Assembly: GCF_002803085.1 (NCBI RefSeq) | Contig: NZ_NNBJ01000001.1 | Location: 248,001 to 312,000 of the forward strand | DNA: 64,000 nt | Origin: Streptomyces sp. CB01201 | Lineage (GTDB): Bacteria > Actinomycetota > Actinomycetes > Streptomycetales > Streptomycetaceae | Direction: 5' to 3' | Shown: positions 34,449 through 43,195 of the stretch, in pieces | How positions within the stretch are numbered: the first letter of the stretch is position 1 | Layout: every line of letters starts with the position of its first letter | The notes under the pieces: generated by a model | What the model saw: only the letters and a program-made list of their open reading frames with translations | Databases searched by the model: none | What the model was told of the DNA's origin: nothing | Program-made: the position numbers and the translations under genes

Positions 34449-37400
34449 TCAGCCCTGGCGGCGCTGGTACTCCTGGCGCAGCGCGTCGAGGATCTGGGCC
34501 GCCTCGGCGAGGTCCGCCTCGCGGGCCCGTGCCGCCGCCGCGGTGAGCCGGGCGATGGCCTCGGGGAAGCGTTCGAGGCCGTTGCCCTCGATCAGGGCCG
34601 CGATCCGCAGCGCCTCGGCACGCGGCACCTCGCCCCGCTCCCCGCCCAGCTCGTAGCGCGCGACCGCGGCCTCCGCCTCCGCCAGCGCCTCGGGGAAGGA
34701 CTCGGCCTCCGCCAGGACGCGGGCCCGGCGGTAGTGCACCGCGCCCCGCTCGTACCAGGGGGCGAAGTCGTCGGTGTCCTCCGGAACCGCGGCCGCGATC
34801 TCGTCGGCCCGAACGAGGTGCTCCAGCGCCGCGTCACGGCCGTCGGGCCCCTTGAACAGCATGGTCAGACGCGCGAACTCGCACATCATGTGCATGAGCA
34901 AGGACGGGTTCGGCGCCACCGCGTGCGCGGCGACGGCACGTTCGTACGCCGTGCCCGCCGCGTCCCAACGGTCGGCCATGGCCAGCGTGGTGGCCGTCTC
35001 CGCAGCCACCAGGGTCTGGAGCCGGGGCTCGTCCTCCCACGCGGCGGTGACCGTCGCGAGCCGCAGGAACTCCTCCGACGCGGGCAGGAACTCCTCCAGT
35101 TCCCGCAGGCCGCGCGCCAGCGTCAACCGGGCCTGGGCGACCAGCCGTTCGTCGAGCGAGGGCGCCGCGTCCTCGGACACGATCGACTCCAGTACGGCGA
35201 CGGCGTCGGCCTGCTGTCCGCCGCGCGCCAGGACATCGGCGAGCTGGAGACGCAGACCGGCCGCCTCGTTCTGCTCGCCCTCCTGGTCGAATCGGGCCGC
35301 CGCCTCCGAGAGGTGGCGTACCGCACCCCCCGTGTCCCCGAGGTGGGACGCGGCGTGGCCGAGCATGGCGTACGTGGGGGCCAGCGCGAAGTGGGTGTCG
35401 TCGTAGCGCACCGCCTCCACCACCGCCCGGTGCAGCAGTTCCGACGCCTCCGCCGGCTGGTCCACAGTGAGCAGGACCTGGCCGAGCAGGGCGAGCGGGC
35501 GGGTGCCGCGCCACGGCTGCCCGGAGGCCTCCACGTCCTTGAGCGCCGCACGCAGCTCCGTCTCGGCGCGGGCGCTGTCGCCCCGGCGGATCGCGACGTC
35601 CGCCACGAACTGCCGTGCGTTGGAGACCTGGTGAGGGATCATCAGGTGTTCGGCCTCGGTGTGCAGGGTGCGGGCGGCCTCCTCGAACCGCGCCACGGCG
35701 GAGTCCGACGGCTCCGGCAGTTGCCCCACCAGTTCCTGGTAGGCGGCGAAGGCGCAGGAGTACAGCACGGTGAGGTACTCCAGCACCCGCTGCTGCCCGA
35801 CGTCACCGTGCGAGGCGGTCTCACCGGCCGCGGGCGACGCACCGCTGAACGGCGTCTCGGTCTTGAGCCGCTCCGCCTGACGCAGGGCGTCGTCGATGCC
35901 GGCCCGGACCGCGTCGGCGTCCAGCCGCCCCGTGCCGTGTTCCGCTGTCGCTGTTGCCGCATCCGGGGCCTCGGCCGAGGAACCACCGGCCGCATCCTCG
36001 TCCGTGCCCTTGTCATGAGTGGTCGCCCAGGCGAGGACGCGGGTGCGGGCGGACAGCGCCTGCCAGGACATGCCCAGTTCCGCGAACAGCCCGGCGGCCC
36101 GCTCCAGTTCGGTGATGCTCTCCGCGTCGCGGTTCTCGCGGCTGAGCCGGTAGGCGCGCTGCTCGGCCAGCTCCGCGTGCAGCAGGCCCTCGGGACCCAG
36201 ACGGTCGTCGTGCGCCCCCGTGCCCTCGGCGAGACGTTCGCCGGCGCGGGCCCACAGCCGTGCGCTCCCCGGATGCCCCATGGCGGTCGTGCGCCGCGCC
36301 TCGTGCACCAGGGCGACGAAGTCCTCGGGCACCTCCAGCGCGGACGCCGGTGCGGGGGCGGGGGCCGTCGCGGTCCCCGCCGTGCCCGGGCGGACGGCGG
36401 CGGCGCGCAGCCCGAGCGGCAGCGGCTCCTCGGTCAACGGGGTTTGTTCCAGGCGCAGTCGGCGACTGTCCGAGACGGCGGTGGTGCCGTTGCGCGTGTC
36501 GAAGGCCCGGCCGAGCCGGTCCGCCTCGGAGCGTACGTGGGTGAGCAGCGCGCCCGCGGTCCAGTTCCGTCCGGGCGGGCCCGCGACGGCGGTGTCGAGG
36601 TGGCCGTCCGCCACGAGCCGGGCGAGCAGCACCTCGGCGCCGGTCAGGAAGTCCAGATGGGCCAGCGGAGCCCCGGTCGCCTCGAACAGGGGGCGGTTCT
36701 CGGCCAGGATTTCGAGTCCCCGGCCCTCGTTGCGCGAGAGCGCGCAGAACTCCAGGTGCAGACCGACCTCCTGCTGCATCCCCGGGTTTCCCCGCACCTG
36801 GCGGTAGCCGGTCAGATGGTGGGAGCGGGCCTCGTCGAAGCGGCCGGTGCGCAGCAGCGGCAGCAGGGCGCGTGCCTGGCTCATCTGGGGCTCTTCGGTG
36901 CAGGCCGTGTCCTCGGTGAGCACCGGGCGCCAGGTGTCGAGCGCCCCGGCGTCGTCGCCCGCCAGCACCTGGTGCGTGGCGAAGTGCCGGGTCTCGCAGG
37001 CATCGCAGTCGCTCAGCTCGGTACGGGGGCGGGTGGCCCACAGGTCGTAGGCGTCGAAGAGGCCGATGCCCGTGTGGCGCGCCACGTGGTAGCGCATCGC
37101 CGCCACCGGCTGCATGCCGTGCTCCGCCTCCCGGTAGCGGGTGCGCATCTGGTCGATCCAGCCGTGCACCGTGGCGAGCGGCACCTCGGGCACCTGCAAC
37201 AGCGATGTCGTCACCCACTTGAAACGCCAGAAGACCTGGTGGGCCTCCCACGGGCTGAAGGCCTCGGGCGCGGTGTCCCACAGCTTGAGCAGCCGGGCGA
37301 AGGCCACGGGCGACTTGCGGTGCTCACCGGTGAACTCGTACGCCGACATCAGCTCAAGAAGGGCCGTGACGACGACGTCCGGCTTCTCGAAGGGCTCGGC

Positions 37401-37502
37401 CGCCTCCACGAGTTCTTCGGCGGTGATGGTGCGCTGGAGGCCGTGCGGGCGTTCGTTGTTCTCGCGCAGCGCCTCGACGACGGCCTCGGGAGTGTCCAGC
37501 AT
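34449..37502 (-). CDS. large tetratricopeptide-repeat protein paired with HSP90
   Basis: This 1,017-residue protein is almost entirely helical repeats; TPR-like units are clearest in the C-terminal half (for example WDAAGTAYERAVAAHAVAPN, ESFPEALAEAEAAVARYELG). Near residue 166 is a C-x2-C pair (SDCDACETRHF) that could bind zinc or be redox active. An Ala/Pro-rich linker near residues 375-395 divides the protein in two. No signal peptide or membrane segment is visible. Its ATG follows the TAG of the HSP90 gene without a gap, so the two are translated in close coupling. I infer a dedicated co-chaperone or client adaptor. Confidence 0.82.
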   Translation of the reverse strand: MLDTPEAVVEALRENNERPHGLQRTITAEELVEAAEPFEKPDVVVTALLELMSAYEFTGEHRKSPVAFARLLKLWDTAPEAFSPWEAHQVFWRFKWVTTSLLQVPEVPLATVHGWIDQMRTRYREAEHGMQPVAAMRYHVARHTGIGLFDAYDLWATRPRTELSDCDACETRHFATHQVLAGDDAGALDTWRPVLTEDTACTEEPQMSQARALLPLLRTGRFDEARSHHLTGYRQVRGNPGMQQEVGLHLEFCALSRNEGRGLEILAENRPLFEATGAPLAHLDFLTGAEVLLARLVADGHLDTAVAGPPGRNWTAGALLTHVRSEADRLGRAFDTRNGTTAVSDSRRLRLEQTPLTEEPLPLGLRAAAVRPGTAGTATAPAPAPASALEVPEDFVALVHEARRTTAMGHPGSARLWARAGERLAEGTGAHDDRLGPEGLLHAELAEQRAYRLSRENRDAESITELERAAGLFAELGMSWQALSARTRVLAWATTHDKGTDEDAAGGSSAEAPDAATATAEHGTGRLDADAVRAGIDDALRQAERLKTETPFSGASPAAGETASHGDVGQQRVLEYLTVLYSCAFAAYQELVGQLPEPSDSAVARFEEAARTLHTEAEHLMIPHQVSNARQFVADVAIRRGDSARAETELRAALKDVEASGQPWRGTRPLALLGQVLLTVDQPAEASELLHRAVVEAVRYDDTHFALAPTYAMLGHAASHLGDTGGAVRHLSEAAARFDQEGEQNEAAGLRLQLADVLARGGQQADAVAVLESIVSEDAAPSLDERLVAQARLTLARGLRELEEFLPASEEFLRLATVTAAWEDEPRLQTLVAAETATTLAMADRWDAAGTAYERAVAAHAVAPNPSLLMHMMCEFARLTMLFKGPDGRDAALEHLVRADEIAAAVPEDTDDFAPWYERGAVHYRRARVLAEAESFPEALAEAEAAVARYELGGERGEVPRAEALRIAALIEGNGLERFPEAIARLTAAAARAREADLAEAAQILDALRQEYQRRQG

Positions 37503-39365
37503 CTACAGTTCCTTCCGGGGCTCGGAGCCGGGTGCCGCCGTGCCGGAGTGGTGCATGGCGTGGGTGAGCAGATTGATGAAGGCCCGGTTGAGCAGTGCGC
37601 TCTCGCTCGCCCGCAGGGGGCGGCGGCTGAGCAGCAGGGCCTGGCCGTAGAGGGCCTCGGCGGCGGCGACCGCCAGGTCCCGGTCGGTGATCGTGATGGC
37701 TTGGCGGACCAGCGGGTTGAGATGGTTCAGGACGAGCTGGGCGCGCGGCGATTCGCGGCGCAGCGAGCCGAGGATGTCCGCCCACAGGCCGTCGCTCTCG
37801 GCGGCCAGGCTCGACCGGGTCCGCTCGTGCCGCGCCTCCCGGTCGTCCAGGAGCAGCGCCGGAGCGGTGACGGGCTGGAAGTCGCGCAGGACCACGTCGC
37901 AGTCGTGCACGCCGACGGTGTCCCGGGCGATGGCGAGGAAGGCCGCCGCGCGCAGTTCGGCGGCCGGGTCCACGGCGTCGAGGTGTGCCGTGACGGTGGC
38001 CGGGTCGAGGTCGGTGACCGCCGTGCCGGGGCGGATCTCGGGCAGCCGGTGCACGAGGTCCCGGTCGTAGGTGTACCCGCCGTTGACGACGCCGAGGCCG
38101 GCGGCCGATGCGATCGGGGCGACCTGGCGGAACTCCTCGACACTGCGGGCGACCAGCAGGGTGGGGTGCTTGCGCGCGAACTCCTCCAGCGTGACGTTGC
38201 CGTCCGTGGTCTCGAACGGCAGCCACGGCAGCACGATGCGCAGCAGCTCGTCGTCGTAGCGGGCGAGCGCCTTGACCGCCAGGTGGTGGGTGTCGATGAA
38301 GCGGTGCAGCAGGGACGGGTCGCTTGCCGCGAGGCCGGTCAGCCAGTCGCGGATCCGGTCGCCCAGCGCGTCCCGCACCGCGGACAGGGTGCCGTCCTCG
38401 TACAGCGCCTCCCGGGACGCGGTCGGCCGCAGGCTGGTGGTGTCGACCACGCAGCGGACGAAGAAGGCCCATTCCGGGAGCAGTTGGGGTGCCTGGTCGG
38501 TGAGCAGCATGCCCTTGAGGTGCACCCGGTGCCCGGCCCGCTGGGCGGGGCTCATGGCCGTGGGCAGGACGTAGGCGACGCCCCGCAGGCCGGCCGCCGG
38601 CAGATCCAGCTCGATCGTGTCGAGCGGGGTGAAGTCGAACAGGGCGCGGCAGTACGCGGTCATCGCCTCGCGGCGGGCCACGGGTGAACGGTGGCTCCGC
38701 TCCCACGGCGGAGCCTCGTTGACCTGGTGGGTCTCGCCGCGCGGTCCGACAACGGTCACCTCGTGCCGCAGCAGACCGCCGTAGTGGCGGGCCAGCGAGA
38801 CGACCCGCTCCGGTTCCGTCCACTGCGCGGTGTCGGCCCGCGGGACGAGCCGGACGGTGGTGCCCGGCTCCGGCACGGCCGAGGCCGGCAGGGTGCGGAT
38901 GGTGTAGCGGCCGTCGGAGTGCCCGCGCCATTCGACGGCGGGCGCCGACGGATCGGCGGCGGTGCGGCTGAGCACCGTGATCTCGTCCGCGACGACGAAG
39001 CACGCGAGCAGCCCGATGCCGAACTGGCCGATGAACTCGCCCCGTGCGGCGTCGAGTCCGGCCCCGTCGAGCGCGCCTTCGGTGGTGCGCTTGGAGCTGC
39101 GCCCGATGGTGGCGAGGAAGCGGTGGACGTCGGCCTCGCTCAGCCCGATGCCCGTGTCGGTGACGGAGAGGGTGTCACCGGTGCGCACCGTGATGGTGCC
39201 GGCCGCGCCGGGCTCGATCGCCTGACGTGCGGTGATGGCGTCCACCGCGTTCTGGAGCAGCTCACGCAGGTAGACACGCGGGCTTGAGTAGAGGTGGTGG
39301 GAGAGCAGGTCGACCAGGCCGCGCAGGTCGACCTGGAAGGTGTGGGAGGTCTCGGATGGAGGCAC
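37503..39365 (-). CDS. HSP90-family ATPase (atypical HtpG)
   Basis: This 620-residue protein has the GHKL ATPase motifs of HSP90: ELLQNAVDA (Bergerat N box, about residue 40), VTDTGIGL, the lid FLATIGRSSKR and GQFGIGLLACF. A middle domain includes LKGMLLTD and SLRPTASREALYED, the HtpG-type catalytic-loop region. The C-terminal part is less conserved, and the extreme C-terminus (SEPRKEL) is not an MEEVD-type tail. The GTG at 39365 (VPPSETSHTFQVD) is the only plausible start. The downstream TPR gene abuts it. HSP90 paired with TPR is common in eukaryotes but unusual in bacteria. Confidence 0.87.
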   Translation of the reverse strand: MPPSETSHTFQVDLRGLVDLLSHHLYSSPRVYLRELLQNAVDAITARQAIEPGAAGTITVRTGDTLSVTDTGIGLSEADVHRFLATIGRSSKRTTEGALDGAGLDAARGEFIGQFGIGLLACFVVADEITVLSRTAADPSAPAVEWRGHSDGRYTIRTLPASAVPEPGTTVRLVPRADTAQWTEPERVVSLARHYGGLLRHEVTVVGPRGETHQVNEAPPWERSHRSPVARREAMTAYCRALFDFTPLDTIELDLPAAGLRGVAYVLPTAMSPAQRAGHRVHLKGMLLTDQAPQLLPEWAFFVRCVVDTTSLRPTASREALYEDGTLSAVRDALGDRIRDWLTGLAASDPSLLHRFIDTHHLAVKALARYDDELLRIVLPWLPFETTDGNVTLEEFARKHPTLLVARSVEEFRQVAPIASAAGLGVVNGGYTYDRDLVHRLPEIRPGTAVTDLDPATVTAHLDAVDPAAELRAAAFLAIARDTVGVHDCDVVLRDFQPVTAPALLLDDREARHERTRSSLAAESDGLWADILGSLRRESPRAQLVLNHLNPLVRQAITITDRDLAVAAAEALYGQALLLSRRPLRASESALLNRAFINLLTHAMHHSGTAAPGSEPRKEL

Positions 39366-39611
39366 CTGGTGAAGTCTTTCGGTGGACGCGTTCCCCGTGC
39401 GGCGCGGTGGTGATGGGCGCCATGGGGGACGGAGCGGAAGGGGAAACGGAGTACGGGAGGACGGCGGCCCGCACCGGCGCGGGCCGGGGCCCGAACGCTC
39501 GCGGCACGGCCGCGGCCGCCGGACGTCTTCGTGACGTGCGCCGTCAGACGGCCTCAACAGAAGCCCTGACAGGCGTTTCTGACGGGTCGTCACTGACAAG
39601 CGCCAGGAAGG

Positions 39612-40589
39612 CTATCGGCCGGCCGCCGAGCGGTGCTCCTTGTAGGCCGCGGCGGGATCGGAGCCGTTGATGTAGTACCAGGGGGACTCGGTGACCCGTC
39701 CCTCCGAGGCGGTGAAGCACTCGCGGGCGCCGGCGCTGTCCCCGGCCAGCGAGAACGCCATGGCAAAGGTGTTGAGGACCTGGAGCCACCCGCCGGAGCG
39801 GACGAAGTCCGGGTGCCGGAAGGAGTGGTCCGCGGCTTCCCGCAGCGATGCCGTCACCTCGGGCCGGCGCATGTACGCGGCGTCCGCACCCCGGTCCAGG
39901 TCGAGCCAGTGCTCGATGTGCGCCATCGCGACGAGGTGGCCCAGCGCCGTTCCGCCGGGCGCGGCGAGCAGCGCGTCACGCGCGAAGGCGTGCATCTCCT
40001 CGTGCGAGCCGCTCCACTTGGCGCAGACCTGCTGCAACTGCTGCTGGTGCACGCCCAGATGGTACGGATCACGTCGTACCGCGGCCTCGAACCGGCGCCG
40101 CGCGGTGAGCTGGCCGACCTGGAGGCCCCGGCCCGTCATCTGCAGTCCGAGCCAGGGCGAGACCCAGCCCGGCTCGCGCTCCGCCACCTCGTAAAGCCAT
40201 TCCTCCGCGGTGCGCAGCCGCGAGTGGAACAGCTCGAACTGGTCGCGCGAGACGTGCTGCGCCCGCGCCCCGGTCCGCGCCTCCCAGCCCCAGCTGATGT
40301 GGCGGAACCCCGCCACCAGCTTCGGGAGCGCCGCCTCGGGCTCCGCCTCGACGACCCCGGTGATCCACCGCTCGACCCCCGCGGTGTCGCCCACGGCGCG
40401 CACCAGCTCGGTCCGGTCCTCGCTCTCCGGCCGGGCTTCGAGCACGCGCCGTACCGTCGCCCAGTCCCCGGACGCGGCTGCCGTACGCACCCGTGCCACC
40501 TCGGGATCCCCCGAGTCCTCCTGTACGCGTGCGACGGGCCGGCCGGCCCACTTCCCCAGCGTGAGCCCCCATTCACGGAGCACCGCCAT
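39612..40589 (-). CDS. hypothetical protein, 325 residues, helical-repeat-like
   Basis: I do not recognise a named family. The protein starts MAVLREWGLTLGKWAGRP and is rich in Trp and helical segments (TVRRVLEARPESEDRTELVRA, RRFEAAVRRDPYHLGVHQQQLQQVCAKW). The spacing resembles degenerate TPR-like or Sel1-like repeats. There is no signal peptide and no transmembrane helix. It lies upstream of the HSP90-TPR pair on the same strand with a 246-bp gap, so it may or may not share regulation. A cluster of GTGA/TCAC half-sites lies in its promoter region. Confidence 0.72.
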   Translation of the reverse strand: MAVLREWGLTLGKWAGRPVARVQEDSGDPEVARVRTAAASGDWATVRRVLEARPESEDRTELVRAVGDTAGVERWITGVVEAEPEAALPKLVAGFRHISWGWEARTGARAQHVSRDQFELFHSRLRTAEEWLYEVAEREPGWVSPWLGLQMTGRGLQVGQLTARRRFEAAVRRDPYHLGVHQQQLQQVCAKWSGSHEEMHAFARDALLAAPGGTALGHLVAMAHIEHWLDLDRGADAAYMRRPEVTASLREAADHSFRHPDFVRSGGWLQVLNTFAMAFSLAGDSAGARECFTASEGRVTESPWYYINGSDPAAAYKEHRSAAGR

Positions 40590-40624
40590 GTCCCCACCCC
40601 TTGTTGTGTGCAAACGGGGAGGCA

Positions 40625-40672
40625 ATTGTCACTCCCTTGTGAAGGTAGTGATTATCACGGGTGACTGACAAT
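40625..40672. promoter_or_regulatory. nested inverted repeats with a BldD-like site
   Basis: AGTGA-TTA-TCAC (40647-40658) matches the BldD pattern AGTGA-Nm-TCAC. It is flanked by further TCAC/GTGA half-sites at 40629, 40639 and 40661, and by an outer inverted repeat ATTGTCA (40625-40631)/TGACAAT (40666-40672). It lies 36-83 bp upstream of the 325-residue gene. BldD control is a hypothesis. Confidence 0.4.
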
Positions 40673-40702
40673 CGCACATGGTTTGGGGCGTGGAGCCGAG
40701 GT

Positions 40703-40757
40703 CACAGCGTGCGGGGCCGTGTCGGCTCCCCGTGCCGACAAGGCCCCGCACGCTGTG
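40703..40757. terminator. very strong hairpin after the NAD(P)H-binding gene
   Basis: CACAGCGTGCGGGGCC (40703-40718) pairs perfectly with GGCCCCGCACGCTGTG (40742-40757). The loop itself holds GTCGGC/GCCGAC (40721-40726/40734-40739). It begins 7 bp past the stop codon of the minus-strand gene and should terminate its transcript. Confidence 0.85.
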
Positions 40758-40764
40758 CCGCGAC

Positions 40765-41604
40765 TCAGCGGAAGGCGGCGATGTTGCGGTCGACCCAGTC
40801 GGCGAAGGGGCGCGGGGCGCGGCCGAGGACGCGTTCCACGTCCGGGCTGATCCGCCGTTCGGCGGGGGTCGGGTCGGCGAGGATGTCCAGGGTGTCGTCG
40901 GCGAGTTCCGCCGGGACGAACCGGGTCATGGCGGCCCTGGCCTCGGCGCGGGTGAGCTCGTGGAACCGGATCGGTGAGCCGAGCGCTGCGGCGATGGCCC
41001 CGGCCTGCTGCCGTGGCGTGATCACCTCCGGCCCGGTCAGCTCGAAGATCCCGCCGGTGTGCCGGTCGTCGAGGAGGCAGGCCGCCGAGACTTCGGCGAT
41101 GTCCGCCGGGTCGACGACCGGTACACCGATGTCGCCGAAGGGCGCGGCGACCGTCGCTTCGGTGCGGACGGACTCCGCCCAGGCGAAGGCGTTCGAGGCG
41201 AACCCGCCCGGGCGCACGACGGCCCAGTCGAGACCGGAGGCGCGCAGGGTGTCCTCCACCGCCCGCATCGCGATCCGGGACGGGCCGTCCGGCCGGGTCG
41301 AGACGCCCTGCGAGGAGAGCAGGACGACGCGGCGTACCCCCTGGGCCGCCGCCAGGCCGATCAGATCGGCCGGCCGCGCGTCGGGGGCGTGCAGGTCGCC
41401 CGAGAGCAGGAGGAACAGGGCCTTCGCCCCCTCCAGTGCGGGTACGAGGCCCGCCGGTTCGGCCAGGTCGGCCGAGAAGTGGCGGACTCCCTGGGGTACT
41501 TCGGCCGAGCGCCGCGAAACGGCCGTCACCTGCTCGCCCGCAGCGGCGAGGGCCTGCGTCAAGGGCCGTCCGATGTTTCCGGTGGCTCCGGTCACCACGA
41601 TCAT
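40765..41604 (-). CDS. NAD(P)H-binding, NmrA-like oxidoreductase or sensor
   Basis: This 279-residue Rossmann protein starts MIVVTGATGNIGRPLTQAL (the GxTGxIG loop of NmrA/atypical SDRs). VVLLSSQGV, LDWAVVRPGGFASNAFAW and DPADIAEVSAACL are further family features. There is no standard YxxxK catalytic motif, so it is either an atypical quinone or ketone reductase or a redox sensor. GGAG before ATG 41604 decides the start over a GTG at 41616. The divergent HxlR regulator is the usual neighbour of such genes. The pair is probably an electrophile or quinone response module. Confidence 0.82.
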   Translation of the reverse strand: MIVVTGATGNIGRPLTQALAAAGEQVTAVSRRSAEVPQGVRHFSADLAEPAGLVPALEGAKALFLLLSGDLHAPDARPADLIGLAAAQGVRRVVLLSSQGVSTRPDGPSRIAMRAVEDTLRASGLDWAVVRPGGFASNAFAWAESVRTEATVAAPFGDIGVPVVDPADIAEVSAACLLDDRHTGGIFELTGPEVITPRQQAGAIAAALGSPIRFHELTRAEARAAMTRFVPAELADDTLDILADPTPAERRISPDVERVLGRAPRPFADWVDRNIAAFR

Positions 41605-41655
41605 GTTCAGCTCCACATGCGTTGAATGCCAGTGGGGTTGACGCTAGGAGCCGGG

Positions 41656-41670
41656 CTTACTTTTCGTAAG
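41656..41670. promoter_or_regulatory. HxlR-type operator in the divergent promoter
   Basis: CTTAC (41656-41660) and GTAAG (41666-41670) form a perfect inverted repeat with a 5-bp centre (TTTTC). GTAAG-type dyads are typical for HxlR/YodB-family regulators. It lies 26 bp before the HxlR start and about 52 bp before the oxidoreductase start, able to control both. Confidence 0.6.
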
Positions 41671-41696
41671 AACGTACCCGGAGGTAAGCTCCGGGC

Positions 41697-42068
41697 ATGG
41701 AGGAAGGCGCGCAGGTGAAGCCGGTGGTGTCGGGGCCGAGGTATGAGGTGTTTCACACGGACTGCCCGGCGCGGGACATGGTGGACCATGTGACCAGCAG
41801 GTGGGGCATCTGGGTGCTGATCTCCTTGCGGGGCGGCGACCTCCGGTTCTACGAACTGCGTGACAGCATGCGGGGCGTCAGCGAGAAGATGCTGGCCCAG
41901 ACCTTGCGCGCGCTGGTCCAGGACGGCCTGGTCCGGCGCGAGGTCGAACCGACCACACCGCCCCAAGTCACCTACGGGCTCACCGAGTTCGGCCGCGACA
42001 TCGGCGAGCCGCTGACGGACCTGTTCGACCGGATCACCCGGCGGCTGCCGCCGCGCACCACGGCCTAG
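41697..42068 (+). CDS. HxlR-family transcriptional regulator
   Basis: This 123-residue protein has the HxlR pattern: CPARDMVDHVTSRWGIWVLISL (with the N-terminal cysteine at about residue 23), LRFYELRDSMRGVSEKMLAQTLRALVQDGLV (winged HTH) and VTYGLTEFGRDIGEPL. The conserved cysteine is the sensing residue in YodB-like relatives, which respond to quinones or aldehydes. GGAGGTAAG gives a good ribosome binding site. It is divergent from the NAD(P)H-binding protein gene and very probably represses it. Confidence 0.88.
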   Translation: MEEGAQVKPVVSGPRYEVFHTDCPARDMVDHVTSRWGIWVLISLRGGDLRFYELRDSMRGVSEKMLAQTLRALVQDGLVRREVEPTTPPQVTYGLTEFGRDIGEPLTDLFDRITRRLPPRTTA

Positions 42069-42100
42069 CGCCGCGGTCAGGGGTGGTTCCGGCGGTCCCC

Positions 42101-43195
42101 TCACGCCGTACTGAGCGGATGCGTGGCCGTCGCGGAGCGCGGAGGCCAGGCCTCGGGGGAGAGGATGCCGAGGACATACGCGCGGGCCACGAGGGCGGGG
42201 CGGGTCGCGGCGCCCAAGAGGTCGCGCAGGCGGCTGAGGTGGTAGTCGACCGTCTGCCGGGACAGTTTCAGCGAGGTGGCGATGTCTCCGTTGCTGCTGC
42301 CCGCCGCGAGCAGGGAGAGGATGCGGATCTGAGCCGCGGTGAGCGCGGGGTGGCTCGCGTGCGCGAGGCTCTGGTGGGTGACGACGGCCCACACCTGCCG
42401 GGCGTGCGCGGTGGAATGGCCGACCGTCGTCAGATGGAGCTGTGCTCGGCGCTGGCGCCCCTCCGCGTCGACCAGCACCGCTGATGTCTCCACGCGTCTG
42501 GTGCGGCGCGCTATCAGACCCTTCCACCTGCGGTGCAGCCGGTCGAGACCGGGGTCGGGCGCGAGCAGGGTGTGGGCGCGGCGGCCGACCAGCTCGGGCA
42601 GGCCGAGCTGGAAGACCTCGGCCGCCGCCGCGCTCGCCTCGACGATGCGCCCGTTCGCCGAGAGGAGCGCACACGGCAGACCGCTGTGGTCCCGTAACGC
42701 CTGGAGGTTGTCCTCGGCCTCCTGCCACTGGACCCTGGTGCGGAGCTGGTCCGTGATGTCGACGTAGATCCCGGCGACACAGGTCCGCCCGTTCTCCCGC
42801 ACCGGGAACCGGTGGCCCACCGCCTGACCCGGACTGCCGTCCGGGCGCCGGTAGTCGAGGGTGTGCCGCACCGGCGTCCCGCGGCCGAGTATCTCCTGGT
42901 CGAGGGCCCGGAACTGGACGGCCTCGGCCGGGGCGTCGAAGTCCTCGATGTACCTGCCGACCAATTCCTCCGGGACGGTGCCGTAGAGGTGGGCGTAGGC
43001 GTGGTTGGCCCACAGATAGCGGCCCTCGCCGTCCCGCAGGAACGCGGCGGCCGGGGCCAGATCGGCGAGCCCCGCGAACGTGTCGTAGCGCTGGGGGACT
43101 TCGGAGGCCGTGCGGGTGGGCGCGGGGTGGCCAGGGGCTTGTGCCCCGCCGTCCCGGGCATCGGCGAGCAGTGCCTTGAGGCTGGAATCGTCCAC
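42101..43195 (-). CDS. PAS-domain LuxR-family transcriptional regulator
   Basis: This 364-residue protein starts at GTG. It has a PAS domain (about 40-155; FAGLADLAPAAAFLRDGEGRYLWANHAY ... HRFPVRENGRTCVAGIYVDITD), a second PAS-like region (about 165-265), and a C-terminal LuxR HTH (about 285-345; LTAAQIRILSLLAAGSSNGDIA, SRQTVDYHLSRLRDLLG). PAS-LuxR proteins such as PimM often control natural-product clusters in Streptomyces. It faces the ATP-grasp/dikinase/MFS operon across 378 bp, so it is the likely pathway regulator. The sensed ligand is unknown. Confidence 0.85.
   Translation of the reverse strand: MDDSSLKALLADARDGGAQAPGHPAPTRTASEVPQRYDTFAGLADLAPAAAFLRDGEGRYLWANHAYAHLYGTVPEELVGRYIEDFDAPAEAVQFRALDQEILGRGTPVRHTLDYRRPDGSPGQAVGHRFPVRENGRTCVAGIYVDITDQLRTRVQWQEAEDNLQALRDHSGLPCALLSANGRIVEASAAAAEVFQLGLPELVGRRAHTLLAPDPGLDRLHRRWKGLIARRTRRVETSAVLVDAEGRQRRAQLHLTTVGHSTAHARQVWAVVTHQSLAHASHPALTAAQIRILSLLAAGSSNGDIATSLKLSRQTVDYHLSRLRDLLGAATRPALVARAYVLGILSPEAWPPRSATATHPLSTA

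Noticed and set aside
34734..38687. 1,317-codon open frame on the plus strand opposite the TPR and HSP90 genes
   Set aside because: It is antisense to two well-supported genes, is rich in Arg/Gly/Val/His as expected from reading GC-biased codons backward, and has no recognisable domain.
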